Assembly: GCA_902772585.1 (NCBI GenBank)
Contig: CACYBB010000008.1
Coordinates: 1 to 64,000 of the forward strand
DNA length: 64,000 bases
Source of the DNA: an uncultured Bacteroidales bacterium
GTDB taxonomy: Bacteria > Bacteroidota > Bacteroidia > Bacteroidales > Bacteroidaceae
Reading direction: 5' to 3'
The position numbers and the translations under genes are program-made. The notes under the pieces are model-generated. The model was not told the DNA's origin. It was given only the letters and a program-made list of their open reading frames with translations, and made no database searches. This document shows, one piece after another, positions 1 through 8,235 of this stretch; position 1 is the stretch's first letter, and every line of letters begins with the position of its first letter.

Positions 1-120
1 CTGCTTCTTGGTCTTCTTAGTCAGAATGTGACTGTGGTAAGCATGGTGTCTCTTGATCTTACCTGTACCGGTGAATGAGAATCTCTTCTTGGCACCGGAA
101 TTTGTCTTTACTTTTGGCAT
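1..120 (-). CDS. rpmI: 50S ribosomal protein L35 (partial, C-terminus outside window)
   Basis: Reading the minus strand from the ATG at 120 gives [14 protein letters not shown] followed by a Lys/Arg/His-rich stretch, the typical start of bL35. About 40 of the usual 65 residues are present before the window edge. It lies 56 nt downstream of infC, the conserved infC-rpmI-rplT order, so it is almost certainly co-transcribed with infC, and rplT is expected just outside the window. Confidence 0.95.
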   Translation of the reverse strand, partial: MPKVKTNSGAKKRFSFTGTGKIKRHHAYHSHILTKKTKKQ

Positions 121-176
121 TGTTTTTTAAATATTTAATTGTTATTAATTAACGATGGCAACGCATATACCGGGCG

Positions 177-881
177 TTACGCATCTTGATCTTCTGTTAA
201 CTTCTTCAGCGCATCAGCACTAATCTTGGCGTTGGCGAACAGACCACCGTTTGCGGGAGTCTCCGCGTCCACCTCCTTAGCTTGACTCTGACGGGCATTC
301 TCCTTGGCCTCGGCAACAGCAGCCTCGCGGTCGCGTGCCTGCTGGCTCTTCTTCTGAGTACCAGCCTTCTTTGGAGCCAGATAAAGGAACATCTTCTTTC
401 CTTCCAGCGAGGGCATTCCCTCTACCTTGCCGACCTCTTCCAAATCGTTGGCGAAACGCAACAGCAGCACTTCTCCCTGTTCCTTAAACAGAATGCTACG
501 ACCACGGAAGAACACATACGCGCGTACCTTATTTCCTTCTTCTAGGAATTCCTTGGCGTGCTTCAGCTTGAACTGATAGTCGTGCTCGTCGGTCTGAGGT
601 CCGAAACGGATTTCCTTCACCTCTACCTTCACCTGCTTGGCCTTCATTTCCTTCTGGCGCTTTTTCTGCTGGTAAAGGAATTTCGAGTAGTCGATGAGAC
701 GACATACGGGAGGATTAGCATTGGGAGAAATCTCCACCAGGTCGACGCCCTGATCACGAGCCATATCCAATGCCTGACGTGTAGGAACAACCATGCTTTC
801 GCCGTCGCCTACAATGCGCACTTCACGTACTCTGATCTGCTCGTTTACACGATACTGATTCTTAATGTTGTCGTTCTTCAT
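177..881 (-). CDS. infC: Translation initiation factor IF-3
   Basis: IF-3 binds the 30S subunit, keeps the subunits apart and checks the start codon. The 234-residue protein begins [17 protein letters not shown] and contains the N-domain motif [16 protein letters not shown], the Lys-rich linker ([12 protein letters not shown]) and the C-domain ([17 protein letters not shown], then [10 protein letters not shown]). After about residue 175 there is a polar Ala/Gln/Glu-rich tail absent from the shorter (about 180 aa) proteobacterial proteins; such tails are common in Bacteroidota. The ATG at 881 is chosen; a TTG directly upstream (884) would add one residue. It is the first gene of infC-rpmI, driven by the promoter at 907-937. 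Confidence 0.95.
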   Translation of the reverse strand: MKNDNIKNQYRVNEQIRVREVRIVGDGESMVVPTRQALDMARDQGVDLVEISPNANPPVCRLIDYSKFLYQQKKRQKEMKAKQVKVEVKEIRFGPQTDEHDYQFKLKHAKEFLEEGNKVRAYVFFRGRSILFKEQGEVLLLRFANDLEEVGKVEGMPSLEGKKMFLYLAPKKAGTQKKSQQARDREAAVAEAKENARQSQAKEVDAETPANGGLFANAKISADALKKLTEDQDA

Positions 882-906
882 CAACTCTTTTTTACGAAAT
901 CGGCTG

Positions 907-937
907 CAAAGGTACTAAAAATCGCACAAACTACAAA
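907..937 (-). promoter_or_regulatory. infC operon promoter
   Basis: On the minus strand TTTG (934-937) is followed after 19 nt by TACCTTTG (907-914), an exact match to the Bacteroidota -33/-7 consensus. It directs transcription toward infC, whose ATG is 26 nt downstream. The discriminator reads GCAGCCGATTT, nearly identical to those of rplU and rho in this window. Confidence 0.85.
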
Positions 938-1037
938 GAATTTTTCCATTTATTTTTTTAGCATGCTCTACTTTTTCTTTTCTATTTGTCGGAATAATTG
1001 TCTTTTTCACTTTTCCAACAAAAAATTGCACATTTTT

Positions 1038-1069
1038 TTTGCGAATGTGCAGAAAAAGCATTACCTTTG
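1038..1069 (+). promoter_or_regulatory. Promoter of the acyl-CoA synthetase pair
   Basis: TTTG (1038-1041), 20 nt, TACCTTTG (1062-1069): full Bacteroidota consensus, 23 nt upstream of the ATG at 1093. Together with the infC promoter it makes a divergent promoter pair in a 211-nt gap. Confidence 0.85.
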
Positions 1070-1092
1070 CACAAAATTTTGAAAATTGTGCA

Positions 1093-2751
1093 ATGAACGA
1101 CATACCGAGTTTCAATTCTTACATTGAACAAACCATCAAAGACAACTGGTTGCTCGACGCATTGACAGACTACAAGGGAATCACCTTGCAGTACCATGAT
1201 GTGGCCCGAAAGATAGAGAAAATCCACATCATGATGGAGGCAGCCGGTATTCAGAAAGGAGACAGGATAGCCGTGTGCGGTCGCAATTCCGCACACTGGG
1301 CCGTAGCATTCTTGGCCACCATCACTTATGGCGCCGTCATCGTGCCCATTCTTCATGAGTTTAACGCTGAGCAGATACATAATATCGTCAACCACTCCGA
1401 GTCGCGCCTGTTGTTTGTGGGCGACTATGTGGTGAAGGCTATCAATCCTGACGAAATGCCCGCATTGGAGGGTATCTTCAATCTGCCCGATTTCTCGCTC
1501 CACACATCACGTAGCGAGAAACTTACCGATGCCCGCGAACGACTAAACGAGCTCTTCGGACACCGTTTCCCCAACGCTTATCGCAAGGAGGACATTCATT
1601 GGCACAAGGACAGCGCAGAAGAATTGTGTATGATCAACTACACCAGCGGCACCACAGGTTTCTCGAAGGGCGTTATGCTGCCTTATCGTGCCGTTTGGGG
1701 TAATGTGGATTTCTGTCAGAAGAACCTTGCCAACCGCATGCCTAAGTTCAGTAATATGCTGAACATCCTGCCCATGGCTCACATGTACGGCATGGCCATC
1801 GAGTTCCTGTTCCCGTTCTGTTCGGGCTACCACCTGCATTTCCTCACACGTCTGCCTTCACCGGCTATCATTGCCGAGGCTTTCCAAGAGGTCAAGCCCG
1901 ATGTCGTCATTGCCGTACCATTGATTATCGAGAAGATTATCCGCAAGCGCGTATTCCCCAAGATACAGTCCAACGCCATGAAGATTCTGCTACAGATGCC
2001 CGTCGTCCAGAAGAAGGTCAGAGAGCGCATCTGCCAGGAGGTTTACAATGCCTTTGGTGGACGTGCCTACCAGGTCATCGTGGGTGGAGCGCCCTTGAAT
2101 CAGGAGATAGAGGCGTTCATGAAGAGCATCGACTTCCCCATCACGGTGGGCTATGGCACTACCGAGTGTGCACCACTCATCTCCTATAGCGACTACCACG
2201 ACTTCGTGCCAGGTTCCTGCGGTACTCCCCTGCCCTGCATGGAGGTTAAGATTGACTCGTCAGACCCACAGAACGTGGAGGGTGAAATCATCTGTCGCGG
2301 TACCAACGTCATGCTGGGTTACTACAAGAACCAGGAGGCCACGAATCAGGCCATCGACCGCAATGGTTGGTACCATACTGGCGACCTTGCCACGATGTCT
2401 GCCGACGGTCACATCTTCATCCGCGGACGCCTGAAGAACATGCTGCTGGGTGCCAACGGCCAGAATGTCTATCCTGAGGAGATTGAAGACAAGCTCAACT
2501 CTATGGCGATGGTCAGCGAGAGCCTTATCGTTCAGCGTGGCGACCACCTGGTAGCCCTTGTCCACCCGGATATGGACGAGGTGAAGACGCTGGGATTCTC
2601 ACAGGAGGAATTGGAGCAGGTCATGGAGCAGAACCGTCAGGAACTCAATGCCCAACTGCCCGTCTATAGCAAAGTGCAAGCCTTCGAACTCCTGGAAGAG
2701 GAGTTCCAGAAGACCCCGAAGAAGAGTATTAAACGTTACTTATATAAATAA
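1093..2751 (+). CDS. AMP-forming acyl-CoA synthetase (long-chain fatty-acid--CoA ligase family), copy 1
   Basis: This member of the ANL superfamily would activate a carboxylic acid with ATP to an acyl-adenylate and transfer it to CoA or a carrier. Visible motifs are the AMP-binding loop YTSGTTGFSKG (about residue 183), GYGTTECAP, and YHTGDLATMSADGHIFIRGR ahead of the hinge to the C-terminal lid, whose Lys-rich end is TPKKSIKRYLYK. The protein has 552 residues, slightly short for FadD-type ligases. An in-frame extension to 1039 exists but runs through the promoter, so the ATG at 1093 is preferred. Six nt separate it from a close paralogue, so the two form an operon. Substrate not determined. 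Confidence 0.9.
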   Translation: MNDIPSFNSYIEQTIKDNWLLDALTDYKGITLQYHDVARKIEKIHIMMEAAGIQKGDRIAVCGRNSAHWAVAFLATITYGAVIVPILHEFNAEQIHNIVNHSESRLLFVGDYVVKAINPDEMPALEGIFNLPDFSLHTSRSEKLTDARERLNELFGHRFPNAYRKEDIHWHKDSAEELCMINYTSGTTGFSKGVMLPYRAVWGNVDFCQKNLANRMPKFSNMLNILPMAHMYGMAIEFLFPFCSGYHLHFLTRLPSPAIIAEAFQEVKPDVVIAVPLIIEKIIRKRVFPKIQSNAMKILLQMPVVQKKVRERICQEVYNAFGGRAYQVIVGGAPLNQEIEAFMKSIDFPITVGYGTTECAPLISYSDYHDFVPGSCGTPLPCMEVKIDSSDPQNVEGEIICRGTNVMLGYYKNQEATNQAIDRNGWYHTGDLATMSADGHIFIRGRLKNMLLGANGQNVYPEEIEDKLNSMAMVSESLIVQRGDHLVALVHPDMDEVKTLGFSQEELEQVMEQNRQELNAQLPVYSKVQAFELLEEEFQKTPKKSIKRYLYK

Positions 2752-2757
2752 GGTAAT

Positions 2758-4419
2758 ATGGAAAATGTACCTAGTTTTAACCAGCTAATACAGGAGAGCA
2801 TCATCAATAACTGGGACCTTGATGCCCTTACCGACTACAAGGGAGCCACCTTGCAATTCCATGATGTGGCCCGCAAGATAGAGAAACTGCACATTCTGTT
2901 TGAGAACAGCGGTGTCGTGAAGGGCGACAAGATTGCCCTCTGCGGTCGCAACAGCAGCCAATGGGCCGTAGCCTTCCTGGCCACGTTGACCTATGGTGCC
3001 GTAGCCGTGCCCATCCTGCACGAGTTCATGGCCGAACAGATTCATAACATCGTGAACCACTCCGATGCCAAACTGCTGTTTGTCGGCGACCATGTGGCTA
3101 CGCAGATAGATCCCATGCAGATGCCCCACTTGGAGGGTATCATCAACAACCCCGACTACTCGCTGATGATTAGTCGTACCGACAAGCTGACCTACGCTCG
3201 CGAGCACCTCAACGAGCTCTACGGCAAGAAGTTCCCCAAGTACTTCCGCAAGGAGCACGTGGACTATTACAAGGAAGCCAATGGCGAAGAGCTGGCTATG
3301 ATTAACTACACCAGCGGAACAACCGGTTTCTCCAAGGGTGTCATGATTCCTTATCGTGCCCTCTGGTCTAACTACGACTTTGCCGACCACGTACTGGGCA
3401 AGATTATCAATCGTGGCGACCGCGTCATCTCCATTCTGCCCATGGCCCACATGTACGGCATGGCCTTCGAGTTCATCTTCGAGTTCCTGCATGGCTGTCA
3501 TGTGTACTACCTGAACCGCATTCCTTCGCCGGCTATCATTGCACAGGCCTTTGCCGACATCAAGCCCAAGGTGATTATTGCTGTGCCGTTGGTTATCGAG
3601 AAGATTATCCGCAAGAAGGTGTTCCCCAAGATTCAGAACAACCGCATGCGCCTGCTGCTCTCTATGCCCGTCATCTCCAAGAAGGTACGCGAGAAGATTT
3701 GTCAGGAGGTCATCAAGGCCTTCGGTGGCGAACTCTACGAGGTTATCATCGGCGGAGCAGCCTTCAACCAGGAGGTTGAGTCGTTCCTGAAGCGCATCGA
3801 GTTCCCCTATACGGTGGGCTATGGCGCTACCGAGTGTGCCCCCATCATCTGCTATCGCGACTGGAAGACCTTCGTGCAGGGCTCTTGCGGACAGGCTGCC
3901 TACCACATGGAGGTCAAGATCAATTCGCCACGTCCCTCCGAGATTCCTGGCGAAATCATGGCTCGCGGACTCAACACTATGCTGGGCTACTATAAGAACG
4001 AGGAGGCTACTGCTGAGACCCTCGATCGCGAAGGCTGGTACCACACGGGCGACCTGGGTACGATGGACTACGACGGCAACGTCTTCATCAACGGCCGTTC
4101 AAAGAATATGCTCCTTGGCCCCAGCGGTCAGAATATCTACCCCGAGGAAATCGAGGACAAGCTCAACTCCATGACGATGGTTGTAGAAAGTGTTGTCGTA
4201 CAGCGTGACACCAAGCTCGTCGGACTGGTCTATCCCGACTATGACGAAGCCAAGAACCTGCGCTTCAATGAGGAAGACATCAAGAACATCATGGAACAGA
4301 ACCGTCTGCAACTCAACGAACTCCTGCCTGCCTATGAGAAGTTGGCAGAGATAGAAATCCGCACGGAAGAGTTCGAGAAGACGCCTAAGCGCAGCATCAA
4401 GCGTTTCCTGTATACTTAA
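2758..4419 (+). CDS. AMP-forming acyl-CoA synthetase, copy 2
   Basis: A 553-residue paralogue of the preceding gene, collinear along its whole length and opening with the same pattern (MENVPSFNQLIQ versus MNDIPSFNSYIE). It keeps YTSGTTGFSKG, GYGATECAP and YHTGDLGTMDYDG. The start ATG follows the previous stop by 6 nt. Tandem duplication is the simplest explanation; divergence is highest in the middle (around NRIPSPAIIAQAF and after the acceptor motif TECAP), which could mean different acyl specificity (inference). A rho-independent terminator lies at 4503-4535. Confidence 0.9.
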   Translation: MENVPSFNQLIQESIINNWDLDALTDYKGATLQFHDVARKIEKLHILFENSGVVKGDKIALCGRNSSQWAVAFLATLTYGAVAVPILHEFMAEQIHNIVNHSDAKLLFVGDHVATQIDPMQMPHLEGIINNPDYSLMISRTDKLTYAREHLNELYGKKFPKYFRKEHVDYYKEANGEELAMINYTSGTTGFSKGVMIPYRALWSNYDFADHVLGKIINRGDRVISILPMAHMYGMAFEFIFEFLHGCHVYYLNRIPSPAIIAQAFADIKPKVIIAVPLVIEKIIRKKVFPKIQNNRMRLLLSMPVISKKVREKICQEVIKAFGGELYEVIIGGAAFNQEVESFLKRIEFPYTVGYGATECAPIICYRDWKTFVQGSCGQAAYHMEVKINSPRPSEIPGEIMARGLNTMLGYYKNEEATAETLDREGWYHTGDLGTMDYDGNVFINGRSKNMLLGPSGQNIYPEEIEDKLNSMTMVVESVVVQRDTKLVGLVYPDYDEAKNLRFNEEDIKNIMEQNRLQLNELLPAYEKLAEIEIRTEEFEKTPKRSIKRFLYT

Positions 4420-4499
4420 ACGAAAACGGAAAACGAAGACGAAAACGAAAAGGAAAGACGAAGACGAAAAGGAAAGACGAAGACGAAAACGAAAAAATA
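4420..4499 (+). repeat. Purine-rich degenerate repeat tract
   Basis: Directly after the stop codon about 80 nt consist of variations of GAAAAC, GAAGAC and GGAAAGAC on the plus strand, nearly free of pyrimidines apart from the recurring C. The block GGAAAGACGAAGACGAAAA recurs with a period near 18 nt. No gene is visible in it. It precedes the terminator hairpin. Confidence 0.7.
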
Positions 4500-4502
4500 T
4501 GG

Positions 4503-4535
4503 ATTGAGGGGCTCTAGGGTCCTTCAATCTTTTTT
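4503..4535 (+). terminator. Rho-independent terminator after the synthetase pair
   Basis: ATTGAGGG (4503-4510) pairs with CCTTCAAT (4521-4528, one G-U), followed by CTTTTTT. Confidence 0.75.
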
Positions 4536-4554
4536 GTGTTTTATAGGCAAATCA

Positions 4555-4586
4555 CTTGGTAATTTTGTGGAAAAGTTGTAACTTTG
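4555..4586 (+). promoter_or_regulatory. Promoter of histidine kinase gene
   Basis: CTTG (4555-4558), 20 nt, TAACTTTG (4579-4586); the -7 element matches TAnnTTTG and the -33 box keeps TTG. The chosen ATG is 63 nt downstream. Confidence 0.6.
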
Positions 4587-4649
4587 CAGCAGATATAGCG
4601 AAAGCAGCGGAAATTGAAGGTTAAAATTTTGAAGAAAACACCATACACT

Positions 4650-6653
4650 ATGAAGACTATGCGACTCCTTAACCTCTTGCTGGTAGCGGTTCTTGCCGTT
4701 ACAGGAGTGATGTCGTGTGGTGAAAAACAAGAACAAACGGTTGGCGTAAGAAGTGATGTAGACAGCGTGATAAACGATGCCCACAAGCGGCACGACTATG
4801 CACGACTGCTGGAACTGGCTGACCAGTATGAGGCCTCGGGACAGATTACCAACATTCAGGCTGACTACTGGCGAGGCTATTCTTATTCGCGCCAGCGACT
4901 GATGCGACTGTCAGAGAAGTACTGGAAACAAGCCATCAATGCAGAAATCCATAACAAGGAGGGAATGAAATACTTCGCCAAGTCAGCCAACCGTCTGTCA
5001 GGAGCCCTACTGCTGAAGGGTGAGTACGAAGCGACGATGAAGATTGCTACTCCCGCGCTGGAAAAGATGAGCAAGGCAGGATACAGAGACAATAGTGACT
5101 TTGCCTACCTGCTGGCGGCTGTGGGTTGCTGTCAGTTGAAGATGGGCAGTCCCGACGATGCCTCAGTAAACTTTGAGCAATCGATGGACTTGTTTCACAA
5201 GGTGATAGAAAAAGACCCCACCAAACCTATCTTTACCACGGCTATCGTAGCGGTCATCACCATTACCGACAACTATCTGCAGATGAATCGCTCACAGGAT
5301 GCCTACAACTGGACATTGAGGTTCATGGAACTGTTGGATACCTACAAGAGTCTGCCCAATGCCGACTCGATGTTCATTGATAAGCAGCAGGCCCGTCTGG
5401 ACATCTACCACGCCAGCGCCCTGCAGAGCATGGGCAACCAGAAAGAAGCCGAACAGGTGTATAACAACGCCCTGAAATCGAAGTACATACACACCAACGA
5501 GGGCAAGCTGGAGGCTATCAACTACCTGATGTCCGCACACCATTGGGACGAGGCTGCCGAGAACTTCGAGGTGCTGGACAAGCAGATGAACCAGTACGGC
5601 ATGTGGGTATCGATGGACATCATCCAGCACTACCTGTTGCCGAAATACCGTGCCAACAAAAAGGCACAACGCGTCGAGAAGGCCCACAAGGTGAGCGAGC
5701 AGATTTGTGACGAGTTGGACACCGCCATCGTACGCATGCAGCGCGATGCCGCCATGGAGCTGACCACCATCTACAACACGCAGCAGAAAGAGAAGGAAAT
5801 CGTGGAGCAGAAGGCTAACATGGAGCGCCAGCGCTCTATGGCCATCATTCTGGCTCTGACACTCATCATCCTTTTCTTCATAGTGCTGATACTCATCCGT
5901 CGACTGTCAGCTAAACGTCTGGAGAAGGCCTACAGCCAACTGGCTATAGCCAACGAGCGCACCAAGGAGTCGTCGCGCATGAAGACATCGTTCATCCAGC
6001 ACATGTCGCACGAGATACGCACGCCGCTGAACATCCTCTCAGGGTTCACCCAGATATTGACCTCATCAGACGTGGAGGAACTGGACGAGGAGACACGCAT
6101 GAACATCAACGAGAAAATCATTGAGAACACCGACCGCATTACCGAACTGGTGAACAAGATGCTGGAACTGAGCGACGTGAACAGCATGACCATCATTGAG
6201 CGCAGCGAGAAGCTGAGCGCCGTAGAGATAGCCTCGAAAGCCATCGAGGCCATTGAGAACAAAGAAGATGCTACGCTCCCCATCCGTCTGGAATATAACG
6301 AGGAGATGGAGAAAACCATGCTGCAGACCAACGAACAGTCTGCCACAAGGGCACTGGTTATGCTGCTGGACAATGCCGAGCGCTTCACCAAGCAGGGAAC
6401 CATCCTGCTGAAGGTGGAAGCCCGAGACGAGCACGTAGCCTATATTGTGGAGGATACAGGTATCGGCATTCCCGCCAGCGAGGCTGAGCACATCTTCGAG
6501 GAGTTCGTTCAGTTGAACGAATACGAGGTAGGCACAGGCATCGGACTGACGGTGGCACGTAGCATCTGCCGACGTCTGGGAGGCGACGTAACCCTCGACA
6601 CCAGCTATACCGCTGGAGCACGCTTCGTGATGACTCTTCCCCTGAACGAATAA
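4650..6653 (+). CDS. TPR-containing sensor histidine kinase (lipoprotein-like signal)
   Basis: A 667-residue membrane sensor kinase. The N-terminus (MKTMRLLNLLLVAVLAVTG, then a Cys after VMS) is a signal peptide with a plausible lipobox. Residues about 30-370 are a helical, TPR-like periplasmic region; a coiled coil leads to one membrane segment at about 397-418. The HisKA H-box is SFIQHMSHEIRTPLN with His about 454. The HATPase domain follows with LLDNAERF, VEDTGIGIP and GTGIGLTVAR. There is no receiver or DNA-binding domain, so it is not a hybrid HTCS, and no cognate regulator lies nearby. A TTG at 4614 would extend the ORF, but the ATG at 4650 fits the signal peptide. Ligand unknown. Confidence 0.88.
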   Translation: MKTMRLLNLLLVAVLAVTGVMSCGEKQEQTVGVRSDVDSVINDAHKRHDYARLLELADQYEASGQITNIQADYWRGYSYSRQRLMRLSEKYWKQAINAEIHNKEGMKYFAKSANRLSGALLLKGEYEATMKIATPALEKMSKAGYRDNSDFAYLLAAVGCCQLKMGSPDDASVNFEQSMDLFHKVIEKDPTKPIFTTAIVAVITITDNYLQMNRSQDAYNWTLRFMELLDTYKSLPNADSMFIDKQQARLDIYHASALQSMGNQKEAEQVYNNALKSKYIHTNEGKLEAINYLMSAHHWDEAAENFEVLDKQMNQYGMWVSMDIIQHYLLPKYRANKKAQRVEKAHKVSEQICDELDTAIVRMQRDAAMELTTIYNTQQKEKEIVEQKANMERQRSMAIILALTLIILFFIVLILIRRLSAKRLEKAYSQLAIANERTKESSRMKTSFIQHMSHEIRTPLNILSGFTQILTSSDVEELDEETRMNINEKIIENTDRITELVNKMLELSDVNSMTIIERSEKLSAVEIASKAIEAIENKEDATLPIRLEYNEEMEKTMLQTNEQSATRALVMLLDNAERFTKQGTILLKVEARDEHVAYIVEDTGIGIPASEAEHIFEEFVQLNEYEVGTGIGLTVARSICRRLGGDVTLDTSYTAGARFVMTLPLNE

Positions 6654-6669
6654 AAAAAACTTAAGCGAG

Positions 6670-6718
6670 AGCAATAAACAAATCGACTGGCATCTGCTGT
6701 TACAGTATACCAGTCGAT
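6670..6718 (-). terminator. Terminator of tRNA-Pro transcript
   Basis: On the minus strand ATCGACTGG (6710-6718) pairs with CCAGTCGAT (6682-6690), followed by TTGTTTATTG. It lies just downstream of the tRNA-Pro 3' end and also separates it from the convergent histidine kinase gene. Confidence 0.65.
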
Positions 6719-6729
6719 AAAACTTTTAG

Positions 6730-6802
6730 TCGAGGTGACAGGACTCGAACCTGCGACAGCCTGGTCCCAAACCAGGAACGCTACCAACTGCGCTACACCT
6801 CG
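6730..6802 (-). tRNA. tRNA-Pro (anticodon TGG)
   Basis: The minus strand folds into a full cloverleaf: acceptor CGAGGTG/CACCTCG with discriminator A, D-arm GCGCAGTTGGTAGCGT, anticodon arm CCTGG-TTTGGGA-CCAGG with anticodon TGG, five-base variable loop, T-arm GCAGG-TTCGAGT-CCTGT. CCA is not encoded. Confidence 0.95.
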
Positions 6803-6820
6803 TTGCCTTGAAAGCGGGTG

Positions 6821-6852
6821 CAAAGGTACTAAATAACTTTGACACCCGCAAA
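6821..6852 (-). promoter_or_regulatory. tRNA-Pro promoter
   Basis: Minus-strand TTTG (6849-6852), 20 nt, TACCTTTG (6821-6828). A 7-bp inverted repeat GCGGGTG (6814-6820)/CACCCGC (6843-6849) brackets the -7 element, which may be an operator or chance. Confidence 0.85.
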
Positions 6853-6876
6853 TATTTCGGCAATTTTTTTCTTGCT

Positions 6877-8064
6877 TTACTTGATAATTCCCTGCTCGAC
6901 GAAGATTTTCTTCAGCGCCTTGACAGAACGCTCAACCTGCTCTTCGGTATGGGTAGCCATCAGGGCGTAACGCACCAGCGTGTCCTGAGGAGCACAAGCA
7001 GGAGGAATAACAGGATTGATGAAGACACCAGCCTTGAAAGCCAGAGCGGTTACAAGGAAAGTCTTCTCAACGTCGCGAACGTAGAGCGGAATGATGGGGC
7101 TCTCGGTCTCACCAATCTCGAAACCTTCTTCAGCAAAACGCTTCAGGGCGTACTTGGTCACCTTCCACAGAGCCTCGATGCGCTCGGGCTCCTTCAGCAG
7201 AATGTGCAGAGCCTCCATAGCTGCAGCAGTAGCAGCAGGCGTATTGGATGCAGAGAAGATGTAGGTACGGCAGGTATGACGCAGGAAGTTGATGGTGTCA
7301 GCATCAGAAGCGATGAAACCGCCAATAGAAGCCAGCGACTTCGAGAAGGTACCCATAATAAGGTCAACCTCGTCGGTCAGTCCGAAGTGGTCGCAAACAC
7401 CACGTCCGTGATCACCAAACACACCGATACCGTGGGCCTCGTCGACCATGATAGAACAGTTGTACTTATGCTTCAGCTCAACAATCTCGGGGAGCTTGGC
7501 GAGGTCGCCCTCCATAGAAAACACACCATCGACAACGATGAGCTTGACAGCATCGTGAGGCAACGTCTGAAGCACGCGCTCCAGATCCTGCATGTCGTTA
7601 TGCTTGTAGTGCAACTGACGGGCAAACGACAGACGGCGGCCGTCAACAATAGATGCGTGGTCGCGGTCATCGCAGATGATGTAGTCACCCTTACCGACAA
7701 CCATAGCCAGAACACCCTGGTTGACAGAGAAACCGGTAGAGAAGCAGAGACAGTCGTCCTTGTGGATGAACTCAGAAATCTCCTTCTCCAACTGTACGTG
7801 GATGTCAAGTGTTCCATTGAGGAAACGGCTACCGGCACAACCAGAGCCATACTTGTCCAGAGCAGCCTTGGCAGCATCGATGATGCGCTGGTCGCCTGTC
7901 AGTCCTGTGTAGGCATTAGATCCGAACATCAACACCTTGTGTCCGCCCATTTCAACCTCTGTACCCTGCTTTCCCTCAATAGCACGGAAATAGGGATAAA
8001 CGTCAGCCTCCATATACTTCTGCGGCTCACGATAAAGCTTGTATCTTTCTTGTAATTGTCCCAT
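6877..8064 (-). CDS. spt: Serine palmitoyltransferase (alpha-oxoamine synthase family)
   Basis: PLP enzymes of this family condense an amino acid with an acyl-CoA; in Bacteroidales the closest homologue is serine palmitoyltransferase, which opens sphingolipid synthesis by making 3-ketosphinganine in the cytoplasm. The 395-residue protein has the Bacteroidales-type N-terminus ending YPYFRAIEG, GSGCAGSRFLNGT, VDEAHGIGVFGDHGRG, and the PLP-lysine motif GTFSKSLASIGGF (Lys about 242). BioF or Kbl are the alternatives, but there is no biotin or threonine-degradation context. A lipid kinase gene is divergent from it, which fits lipid metabolism. Sphingolipid production is common in Bacteroides and Prevotella. 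Confidence 0.85.
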   Translation of the reverse strand: MGQLQERYKLYREPQKYMEADVYPYFRAIEGKQGTEVEMGGHKVLMFGSNAYTGLTGDQRIIDAAKAALDKYGSGCAGSRFLNGTLDIHVQLEKEISEFIHKDDCLCFSTGFSVNQGVLAMVVGKGDYIICDDRDHASIVDGRRLSFARQLHYKHNDMQDLERVLQTLPHDAVKLIVVDGVFSMEGDLAKLPEIVELKHKYNCSIMVDEAHGIGVFGDHGRGVCDHFGLTDEVDLIMGTFSKSLASIGGFIASDADTINFLRHTCRTYIFSASNTPAATAAAMEALHILLKEPERIEALWKVTKYALKRFAEEGFEIGETESPIIPLYVRDVEKTFLVTALAFKAGVFINPVIPPACAPQDTLVRYALMATHTEEQVERSVKALKKIFVEQGIIK

Positions 8065-8117
8065 ATCTTTTATAGGTCTTGTAGCAATGTCTGCTACGGA
8101 ATATTGATTTCAGACTG

Positions 8118-8125
8118 CAAAGTTA
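8118..8125 (-). promoter_or_regulatory. -7 element of spt
   Basis: Minus-strand TAACTTTG. The nearest TTTG upstream is 23 nt away, longer than the usual 19-21, so only the -7 box is called. Confidence 0.5.
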
Positions 8126-8220
8126 CACATTTTTATTCAAATAGTGCACAAAAAATGAGATATTTCTTAATTTTTACGATTTTTATCATAATCAACGATA
8201 AAAAATCAGCAGGATTTTCG

Positions 8221-8228
8221 TAATTTTG
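8221..8228 (+). promoter_or_regulatory. -7 element of lipid kinase gene
   Basis: TAATTTTG fits TAnnTTTG but sits only 7 nt before the ATG at 8236, so the transcript would be nearly leaderless. No good -33 TTTG is seen at the expected distance. Confidence 0.4.
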
Positions 8229-8235
8229 CAAAAGA

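Noticed and set aside
2785..4044. 419-codon open frame antisense to the second acyl-CoA synthetase
   Set aside because: It mirrors the synthetase codons, has a composition typical of antisense frames (long Val/Leu/Gly/His runs), no promoter and no family motif.
6808..8055. 415-codon open frame antisense to spt
   Set aside because: Antisense shadow; spt has all catalytic motifs and the antisense product has none.
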